In this document: piece after piece, positions 1 to 5,640 of the stretch | Layout of the letters: the number at the start of each line of letters is the position of its first letter | How positions within the stretch are numbered: the first letter of the stretch is position 1 | Assembly: GCA_903858075.1 (NCBI GenBank) | Contig: CAIOHI010000031.1 | Location: 1-7,363, forward strand | Length of the DNA: 7,363 nt | Direction of reading: 5' to 3' | DNA from: an uncultured Actinomycetes bacterium | Lineage (GTDB): Bacteria; Actinomycetota; Acidimicrobiia; Acidimicrobiales; Ilumatobacteraceae | Made by a program: the position numbers and the translations under genes | Notes under the pieces: generated by a model | Databases searched by the model: none | The model's input: only the letters and a program-made list of their open reading frames with translations | What the model was told of the DNA's origin: nothing

Positions 1-1
1 A

Positions 2-700
2 TTAGGCATTCTCATTTCGGTTGCCGCTCTGTTCGGTTGGATGGCAATGATGGGCGCGGTGTGGACGGTTTATGGCATTGGCTTAAAAGGTCGTGAACCA
101 ACATGGAAACCAGCTACTCCAATATCCATCATTCGAGATGGCACCTTGCTGAGTAATGCTGAAGTCATTGACGGACCCATCAAAGTTGCTGCGGGCTCAT
201 CGCCAGCGGAAGTGGCGGCAACCGTTAAGAAGCAACTTGAAGCAGAAAAATGGGTACGACTCGACGACGCCGACCCACGCCGTGGCCAAGCAGCTGCTTC
301 TGCAGACGACATCATTCAAAATAAGGCAAAGGAATTTGCTGCTGGTGAATATCTCACTTTGTCGGTTTACGACCGCGGTGGTGAGCGATCACCGAAAATT
401 AATGATTCACTCGACTTCCTTGCATTTAGGCATGCACCACGCTACGCACTTGTAGAAATTGCTCCACTGCTGCCGCAGCGCACTGAGCCTGCTCGTGCAC
501 CTGCAAAGCCGGTCATTGACTCATCACAACCGCACCGTTATTTGTTGATGATTCGTGATCTTGGTACAAAGCGTCAGCCAGCAATTTTCATTACCTTAGG
601 CTCATCGTTAATTTTCGGAATATTGTGCTGGTTGCTCCATCGCCGTGACCGTTTTGTTTTGGCGAATGCAACGGGTGAGTTGAACTCGGCGAAGGTTTAA
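2..700 (+). CDS. Conserved-looking membrane protein of unknown function, 5' partial
   Basis: I do not recognise a named family. The frame is open from base 2 to the TAA at 698-700, giving 232 residues with the true start upstream of the window; the ATG at base 41 lies inside a hydrophobic segment and is unlikely to be the start. Visible residues 1-28 form a membrane segment rich in Leu, Ala, Met and Trp, ending in WTVYGIGLKG. About 155 mostly polar residues follow (36-190), with no obvious cofactor motif. A second membrane segment spans about 194-212 and is followed by a basic stretch (HRRDR) that suggests a cytoplasmic C-terminus. By inference the loop between the two segments lies outside the membrane. 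The gene ends 3 nt before nuoA on the same strand, so it is probably cotranscribed with the nuo genes; it may be an accessory or assembly factor for complex I or merely an operon neighbour. Coding status is well supported, function is not. Confidence 0.8.
   Translation, partial: LGILISVAALFGWMAMMGAVWTVYGIGLKGREPTWKPATPISIIRDGTLLSNAEVIDGPIKVAAGSSPAEVAATVKKQLEAEKWVRLDDADPRRGQAAASADDIIQNKAKEFAAGEYLTLSVYDRGGERSPKINDSLDFLAFRHAPRYALVEIAPLLPQRTEPARAPAKPVIDSSQPHRYLLMIRDLGTKRQPAIFITLGSSLIFGILCWLLHRRDRFVLANATGELNSAKV
691..695 (+). promoter_or_regulatory. Ribosome binding site of nuoA
   Basis: GAAGG lies 8 nt before the ATG at 704, inside the last codons of the upstream gene. It supports the nuoA start and continuous translation across the 3-nt gap. 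Confidence 0.5.
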
Positions 701-703
701 ACC

Positions 704-1177
704 ATGGGGCAGTATCTTCCGATACTTGCATTAGCAATATTGGCAACTCTATTTGGGGTTCTCAGTTTGGTGGCATCGCGTTTACTAGCACCTAATAGGG
801 GCAATGCCGCCAAAGAAGCACCATATGAATGTGGCATTGTGCCGAGTCGCGAAAACCCGCAGCGATTTCCAGTGTCTTTTTATATTGTTGCAATGCTCTT
901 CATCATGTTCGATATCGAAATTATCTTCGTCTACCCATACGCGGTAGACAGAGAATTTCTTGGTTCGTACGGATTTTTTGAGATGCTCACATTCAGTTCC
1001 ATTTTCTTCGTGACGTTTGTATATGTAGTTGCACGGGGAGCTCTCGACTGGGGCCCGCTGAAGAGCGGACGTCGCGTAGATGACCATCTCACCGATGTTG
1101 TCTCATCAAGTCGCACGGTTACCTCAACAATTCGTCGCGTAGGTAGCGATGGTCGCGAAACGGAGATTGCAGCGTAA
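704..1177 (+). CDS. nuoA: NADH-quinone oxidoreductase subunit A
   Basis: Membrane subunit of complex I, homologous to mitochondrial ND3, sitting where the peripheral arm meets the membrane arm near the quinone tunnel. The 157-residue product has three membrane segments (about residues 5-28, 58-80 and 92-111). The diagnostic loop APYECGI carries the conserved loop cysteine at Cys43, followed by RFPVSFY and the second helix with FDIEIIF, which holds the conserved acidic residues Asp70 and Glu72. After the family core ends around DWGPL (residue 119) there is a polar tail of nearly 40 residues, longer than in the shortest NuoA proteins, with no motif I recognise. The ATG at 704 has a GAAGG site at 691-695. 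The stop overlaps the nuoB start by one base (TAATG), which suggests translational coupling. Family assignment is secure. Confidence 0.97.
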   Translation: MGQYLPILALAILATLFGVLSLVASRLLAPNRGNAAKEAPYECGIVPSRENPQRFPVSFYIVAMLFIMFDIEIIFVYPYAVDREFLGSYGFFEMLTFSSIFFVTFVYVVARGALDWGPLKSGRRVDDHLTDVVSSSRTVTSTIRRVGSDGRETEIAA

Positions 1178-1764
1178 TGGCATTAGTACGTGACGTTCTG
1201 GACGATGGTTTGGGTGGGCTTGAACACAACTTCCTCACGGGTCGCATTGAAGATCTTGTGAAATGGTCTCGTTCACGTTCTTCGTGGGCAGCAACATTTG
1301 GTCTTGCATGCTGTGCAATTGAAATGATGGGAACAGGTGCGGCGCACTATGACCTTGCTCGATTTGGAATGGAAGTGTTTCGTGCTTCCCCACGTCAAGC
1401 CGACATCATGATTGTGGCCGGGCGCGTGAGTCAAAAAATGGCTCCCGTCATGCGTCAGGTATATGACCAAATGATGGAACCAAAATGGGTTATTTCCATG
1501 GGCGTGTGTGCATCAACAGGTGGCATGTTTAATAACTACGCCATTGTGCAAGGTGTCGACCAAATTGTTCCTGTCGATGTATATGCGCCAGGATGCCCGC
1601 CAACACCGGAAACTCTCATTCATGCAATTGAAACGCTGCATCAGCTCATTGAAGATGGTGAAATTATGCGTCGTCGTGCTGCAACTGGTGCTGGCGCAAA
1701 TGTGCACATCACTGAAATTGCAGCGGGTGCAACGGTTACTCCCATAGTTCTTGGGGTTCGTTAA
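1177..1764 (+). CDS. nuoB: NADH-quinone oxidoreductase subunit B (N2 cluster)
   Basis: Peripheral-arm subunit (homologue of PSST/Nqo6) that carries the terminal [4Fe-4S] cluster N2, the direct electron donor to quinone. The 195-residue product shows all four expected ligands: the tandem pair Cys45-Cys46 in GLACCAIEM, Cys111 in SMGVCAS, and Cys140 in YAPGCPPTPE. From memory, these positions match those of the Thermus homologue. Other family motifs are present, including RQADIMIVAGRV and KMAPVMRQVYDQM. The conserved core ends around residue 165; the remaining residues are an Ala/Thr-rich tail. The start overlaps the nuoA stop by one base, with a CGGAGA stretch about 10 nt upstream at 1161-1166. 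It lies directly ahead of nuoC, with which it forms the connecting module of the complex. Confidence 0.98.
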   Translation: MALVRDVLDDGLGGLEHNFLTGRIEDLVKWSRSRSSWAATFGLACCAIEMMGTGAAHYDLARFGMEVFRASPRQADIMIVAGRVSQKMAPVMRQVYDQMMEPKWVISMGVCASTGGMFNNYAIVQGVDQIVPVDVYAPGCPPTPETLIHAIETLHQLIEDGEIMRRRAATGAGANVHITEIAAGATVTPIVLGVR

Positions 1765-1767
1765 GCC

Positions 1768-2277
1768 GTGAGTGATGAAGCTGTAGTTTCCCCTGCACCT
1801 GCCGAGCAGTTGTATGGGTGCGTTGTCACCTATTCGCGTGGCGAAAAAGTAATTCACGCATCGCGCGAAAATTACATTGCAACATTGAAGAAAGCCATTG
1901 ATGACTCCTTCACGATGTGCACCGACCTCACTGCAGTCGATTTTCTCACCTATGCATCAACAAATCGCCAACTCCCGTCAGGTATCAACGGCGAACGTTT
2001 TGAAATTGTTCTCAACCTCATCTCATTAGAAAGGCGCGAGCGCTTGCGTTTGCGCGTTCAAATTGCTGAAGCTGAAGTATCATTGCCTACAGCATTCGAC
2101 TTGTTCCCAGGAACTGAAGCTATGGAACGTGAAGTGTTCGACATGTTTGGTATTGAATTTGAAGGACACCCCGACCCATCACGCATTTTGATGCCCGAAG
2201 ACTGGGAAGGCCATCCACTGCGTAAAGATTTTTCAGTGGGGCGAATTCCTGTGCAATTTAAAGGTGCTCCATCATGA
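1768..2277 (+). CDS. nuoC: NADH-quinone oxidoreductase subunit C, GTG start
   Basis: Connecting-module subunit (30-kDa/Nqo5 family) that binds NuoD and helps hold the peripheral arm together; it carries no cofactor. The 169-residue protein has the C-terminal family signature: EREVFDMFGIEFEGHPD near residues 126-142, followed by RILMPEDWEGHPLRKDF. The N-terminal half is more divergent, as is usual in this family. The only in-frame start that fits the operon spacing is GTG at 1768, three bases after the nuoB stop. Its ribosome site is weak (GGGG at 1753-1756, 11 nt away), so reinitiation by ribosomes finishing nuoB is plausible. The gene is complete and separate from nuoD, unlike the nuoCD fusion of enterobacteria, and its stop shares an ATGA with the nuoD start. 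Confidence 0.95.
   Translation: MSDEAVVSPAPAEQLYGCVVTYSRGEKVIHASRENYIATLKKAIDDSFTMCTDLTAVDFLTYASTNRQLPSGINGERFEIVLNLISLERRERLRLRVQIAEAEVSLPTAFDLFPGTEAMEREVFDMFGIEFEGHPDPSRILMPEDWEGHPLRKDFSVGRIPVQFKGAPS
2260..2266 (+). promoter_or_regulatory. Ribosome binding site of nuoD (decides the long start)
   Basis: AAAGGTG lies 7 nt before the ATG at 2274, inside the last codons of nuoC. It is the reason to prefer the long NuoD start over an internal Met such as codon 62 at 2457, which would remove the unusual N-terminal extension. Confidence 0.6.
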
Positions 2278-3617
2278 CAAGCAATCTCATTACCGCTACT
2301 CCTGCAGCAACGGGTGAAGGCCCACAGGAAATGCGTTCACGCAGTGAACTCACGGCAAAAGAAGTTCTTCGTGAAGTTGGTTCAGTATTACGCATGAGCG
2401 AAAAGGAAGCTTCAGAGCTCACCAGTAGCCCCGTTGAAAACGACGAAGAACAAACCATGATCATCAACATGGGGCCACAACACCCAAGTACCCATGGTGT
2501 TTTGCGCTTGATGCTTGAACTCCAAGGTGAAAAGGTATTGCGCTGCAAACCTATCATTGGCTATCTGCACACAGGCATGGAGAAGCAGGCTGAAGAGTTG
2601 ACCTTTATGCAAGGTGGCACCAACGTCACTCGCATGGACTATGTCTCGCCATTGAACAATGAGTTGGTGTTCTCACTTGCAGTAGAAAAACTTTTGGGAA
2701 TTGATGGCGATATTCCAGAGCGCGCTACATGGATGCGCATGTTGCTATCTGAACTCAATCGCATGAGTAGCCACCTTCTATTCATGGCCACAAACGGCAT
2801 GGACATGGGTGCCGTTTCCATGATGATTTATGGGTGGCGCGAACGCGAAGAAGTGTTGCGGTTTTTCCAAAAAGTAACTGGCCTACGCATGAACCATAAC
2901 TTCATTCGTCCTGGTGGCCTTGCTGCAGACCTGCCGGCTGGTTGGCGAGATGATGTGCTCACCATCTTGGAAGGCTTGCCATCACGTTTGGCCGAATACG
3001 ACATCCTCATGACCAACCAACCCATCTGGCGTGAGCGTTTACAAGGTGTTGGTGTCATTACTGCAGAAGAAGCAGTTGCCCTTGGTGCATCGGGGCCAAT
3101 CTTGCGTTCCACTGGTGTTGCCTGGGACTTGCGCCGTGATCTCCCGTATCTGAAATACAAAGAAGTTGAATTTGACGTCATTGTCGGTTCATACGGAGAT
3201 TCATTCGACCGGTATGCAATTCGCCTGAATGAAATTCGTGAGTCAATGAAGATTGTGTATCAAATTCTCGACAAGATGCCATCGGGTGACTATCGCATTC
3301 AAGATAAAAAAGTGACTCCACCACCACGTGCTCGCATCGATGAGTCAATGGAAGCCCTTATTCACCACTTCAAAATTTTCACCGAAGGTTTCAAAGTGCC
3401 TGAAGGTGAAGTGTACGTAGGCATTGAAAGTCCGCGTGGCGAAATTGGTTGCTATATCGTCAGTGATGGCTCGCCAAAACCATATCGGTTACACATGCGT
3501 GCTCCGTCGTTTGTCAATATTCAAGCACTGCCACACATGATGCGCGACGGCCTTATTGCCGATGCAGTAGCTGTCATTTCTTCTATTGATCCAGTGTTGG
3601 GAGAAGTCGACCGATGA
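2274..3617 (+). CDS. nuoD: NADH-quinone oxidoreductase subunit D (quinone site), N-terminally extended
   Basis: The 49-kDa/Nqo4 subunit, which forms the quinone-binding pocket together with NuoB. The 447-residue product contains NMGPQHPSTHG, in which His74 is the expected quinone-headgroup histidine, and TRMDYVSPLNNE, in which Tyr123 is the expected partner tyrosine. Their 49-residue spacing equals that of His38/Tyr87 in Thermus as I recall it. Further motifs are IGYLHTGMEK, RMSSHLLF, NHNFIRPGG and, near the C-terminus, SPRGEIGCYIVSDG and RAPSF. The family core begins near residue 60, so residues 1-60 (polar, with many Glu, Ser and Arg) are an extension relative to short homologues. The ATGA overlap with nuoC and the AAAGGTG site at 2260-2266 argue that the long start is real. 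Its stop overlaps the nuoE start by 4 nt. Confidence 0.97.
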   Translation: MTSNLITATPAATGEGPQEMRSRSELTAKEVLREVGSVLRMSEKEASELTSSPVENDEEQTMIINMGPQHPSTHGVLRLMLELQGEKVLRCKPIIGYLHTGMEKQAEELTFMQGGTNVTRMDYVSPLNNELVFSLAVEKLLGIDGDIPERATWMRMLLSELNRMSSHLLFMATNGMDMGAVSMMIYGWREREEVLRFFQKVTGLRMNHNFIRPGGLAADLPAGWRDDVLTILEGLPSRLAEYDILMTNQPIWRERLQGVGVITAEEAVALGASGPILRSTGVAWDLRRDLPYLKYKEVEFDVIVGSYGDSFDRYAIRLNEIRESMKIVYQILDKMPSGDYRIQDKKVTPPPRARIDESMEALIHHFKIFTEGFKVPEGEVYVGIESPRGEIGCYIVSDGSPKPYRLHMRAPSFVNIQALPHMMRDGLIADAVAVISSIDPVLGEVDR

Positions 3618-4228
3618 GCCGTCTCACCGATGCAAATGTTGCAATCGCATACGAAATTATCGGGCGTTACCCGCGCCCGAAGTCTGCACTCATTCCCATC
3701 TTGCATCTTGCTCAAGAGCAAGATGGTTATGTTGCACAAGATGCCATGAAGCACATTGCTGATCTTGTAGGAGTAACTTCTGCAGAGGTATTCGGAACCG
3801 CTTCGTTCTACGAGATGTTCAAGTTTGAACCAGTAGGGAAGTATCTCCTCAACATATGTGGAACCATGTCGTGTGCGCTCATGGGCTCCGAGGAACTCAT
3901 GCATCATGCCGAGAAGCGACTTGGCATTAAGGCAGGAAGCACTACTCCCGACGGTCTCATTACTTTGGAGCACGCTGAATGCCAAGCGGCGTGCACTGAA
4001 GCTCCATGCTTGCAGGTCAACTATCGGTACCGCTTTAAAATGACTCCTGCAGAACTTGACACACTCATTGACGACCTTGCAGCAGGAAAACTCGCCGATG
4101 AAATTCCTTCTCACGGAGTTTTGGCAACGGTGCGTCAGCACATTCCTGCGGACCGTGGTGTTGGAGCAGTGGCTCCTGAAAAAGTAAACGAATCGCCTGA
4201 ATGGCTAGATGGAAAGTCTGCATTATGA
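3614..4228 (+). CDS. nuoE: NADH-quinone oxidoreductase subunit E (N1a cluster)
   Basis: The 24-kDa/Nqo2 subunit of the NADH-oxidising module, with a thioredoxin-like domain that binds the [2Fe-2S] cluster N1a beside the FMN of NuoF. The 204-residue protein has an N-terminal helical region (about 1-75) containing AQEQDGYV and the family motif FGTASFYEMF. The four cluster ligands follow: Cys82 and Cys87 in NICGTMSC, and Cys123 and Cys127 in ECQAACTEAPC. An additional cysteine, Cys132, sits just after the last ligand. Beyond the core, residues from about 165 to 204 form a tail containing IPSHGVLATVRQ and a polar end; I know of no function for it. GGGAG at 3599-3603 precedes the ATG at 3614, which overlaps the nuoD stop. 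The stop overlaps the chosen nuoF start in an ATGA. Confidence 0.97.
   Translation: MSRLTDANVAIAYEIIGRYPRPKSALIPILHLAQEQDGYVAQDAMKHIADLVGVTSAEVFGTASFYEMFKFEPVGKYLLNICGTMSCALMGSEELMHHAEKRLGIKAGSTTPDGLITLEHAECQAACTEAPCLQVNYRYRFKMTPAELDTLIDDLAAGKLADEIPSHGVLATVRQHIPADRGVGAVAPEKVNESPEWLDGKSAL
4211..4216 (+). promoter_or_regulatory. Ribosome binding site of nuoF (decides the start)
   Basis: GGAAAG lies 8 nt before the ATG at 4225. This favours 4225 over the in-frame ATG at 4201, which would give eight extra residues and a 28-nt overlap with nuoE, unlike the 4-nt overlaps at the neighbouring junctions. Confidence 0.5.
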
Positions 4229-5640
4229 CCAGTACTTACGCGCATGCTCCTGGTTTCGTGGCTGGCGATCGTCCGAAAATTGTTACTTCACGTTTTGAAT
4301 TTGCCGATTCGTACACCATTGAACGCTATTTAGCGACCAATGGCTATGCAGGTTTACGAGCAGCTTTGTCGCAACCTGCAGCCAGTGTGCACGACGAGGT
4401 AAAGAACGCAACAGTTCTTGGTCGCGGTGGTGCCGGATTCCCTGCTGGCACTAAGTGGGGTTTGACTCCACAAGAAGTGTGGCCGCGGTACTTAGTAGTG
4501 AACGGCGATGAAAGTGAACCTGGCACGTACAAAGATCGTCTGCTCATGGAGCGCGATCCGCATCAACTTATTGAGGGCTGCCTCATTGCGTGCTACGCCG
4601 CAGGGTTGTCACGATGCTTCCTCTACATACGTGGTGAAATGGCCTTAGCTCAAGAGCGCATGGCTACAGCGTTGAACGAGGCTTATGCAGCAGGTTTCGT
4701 TGGTAAAAATATTTTGGGAACAAAATTCTCTGTCGACATTGTTTTGCACTGGGGTGCAGGCGCATATGTGGTCGGAGAAGAAACCGCGCTCATTGAAAGC
4801 CTTGAAGGCAACCGCGGTATGCCACGGTTGAAGCCGCCATTTTTCCCTGCTGCAAATGGTTTGTATGGTCAGCCCACCATTGTCAACAATGTGGAAACGC
4901 TCGCAAACTTGCCGTGGCTCTTGTGCAATGGTTCCGAGGCGTACACAGCAATTGGCACAAAAACATCTCCTGGTACACGCATGGTTGCAGTGTCCGGACA
5001 TGTAAAACGACCAGGTGTTTTTGAAATAATTAACGGCGTCACCACATTCAGAGATCTTTTGTACGGAGATGAATTCTGCGGTGGAATTCGTAACGACAAT
5101 AAGTTGAAAGCTTTTGTACCAGGCGGTGGGTCCGCACCATGGTTCACGCCCGACCAACTCGACTTGCCTTTTGAAGCAAGTCAAGTAGGACCAGCGGGTT
5201 CAATGCTTGGTTCTGGCGCAATTATGGTGATGGATGAAACCACCGATATTCCTGCTGCCGCATTAACGCTCACGCGTTTTTATGCTCATGAGTCATGTGG
5301 CAAGTGCACACCTTGTCGCGAAGGCGGAACTTGGCTCGAGCGTATTTTGACGCGCGTTGTTGAAGGCACCGGAACCGATGCCGACCTCGACCAACTCGTT
5401 GAAGTGGGAAGCAGTATTTGCCCAGGCGATTTCCCACACGCATCGAATGCCGACCTTGGGTTAGCAGCAGTTCCATTCCCGTACAAGATGACAACTATTT
5501 GTTTTGTGGGTCCATCGGCGTATGCGCCCGTTCACTCTGCTCTTACTTTGTTTCGCAGTGAGTTTGAAGCACGTGTGACCACGCGTAAACGAATTCCGGT
5601 CACTGCAGCAGCAAGCAGCACAACAGGACACGCATCATGA
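4225..5640 (+). CDS. nuoF: NADH-quinone oxidoreductase subunit F (FMN, NADH site, N3 cluster)
   Basis: The 51-kDa/Nqo1 subunit, which oxidises NADH through FMN and passes electrons to the [4Fe-4S] cluster N3. With the start at 4225 it is 471 residues. The FMN/NADH-binding motifs are present: GRGGAGFPAGTKW (66-78), NGDESEPGTYKDR (93-105), and GAGAYVVGEETALIESLEG (177-195) followed by NRG. A SLBB-like region follows (about 250-340, with VSGHVKRPGVFE). The N3 motif SCGKCTPCREGG supplies Cys358, Cys361 and Cys364. The fourth ligand is most likely Cys426 in TTICFVGPSA, which aligns with the family's 'TICALGDAA' type segment; Cys399 in SSICPG is a competing candidate. About 20 residues between these two cysteines look inserted compared with better-known homologues. 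An in-frame ATG at 4201 is possible but less likely as the start. The gene overlaps nuoE and nuoG by 4 nt each. Confidence 0.97.
   Translation: MTSTYAHAPGFVAGDRPKIVTSRFEFADSYTIERYLATNGYAGLRAALSQPAASVHDEVKNATVLGRGGAGFPAGTKWGLTPQEVWPRYLVVNGDESEPGTYKDRLLMERDPHQLIEGCLIACYAAGLSRCFLYIRGEMALAQERMATALNEAYAAGFVGKNILGTKFSVDIVLHWGAGAYVVGEETALIESLEGNRGMPRLKPPFFPAANGLYGQPTIVNNVETLANLPWLLCNGSEAYTAIGTKTSPGTRMVAVSGHVKRPGVFEIINGVTTFRDLLYGDEFCGGIRNDNKLKAFVPGGGSAPWFTPDQLDLPFEASQVGPAGSMLGSGAIMVMDETTDIPAAALTLTRFYAHESCGKCTPCREGGTWLERILTRVVEGTGTDADLDQLVEVGSSICPGDFPHASNADLGLAAVPFPYKMTTICFVGPSAYAPVHSALTLFRSEFEARVTTRKRIPVTAAASSTTGHAS
5625..5628 (+). promoter_or_regulatory. Ribosome binding site of nuoG
   Basis: AGGA lies 8 nt before the ATG at 5637, within the end of nuoF. 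Together with the ATGA overlap it fixes the nuoG start and its short N-terminal extension ahead of the ferredoxin-like domain. Confidence 0.45.

Noticed and set aside
3521..4141. Long open frame on the - strand (206 codons) opposite nuoE
   Set aside because: It lies wholly opposite the nuoD end and nuoE, which carry clear family motifs. Its translation is rich in Cys and His with no recognisable domain, as expected of an antisense shadow.
4201..4224. Alternative upstream start of nuoF at 4201
   Set aside because: It would create a 28-nt overlap with nuoE, while 4225 gives the same ATGA junction as neighbouring genes and has GGAAAG at a good distance.
4645..5184. Open frame on the - strand (179 codons) opposite nuoF
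   Set aside because: It covers the conserved NuoF core; its Cys-rich composition and lack of any motif mark it as a shadow of the codon usage on the other strand.
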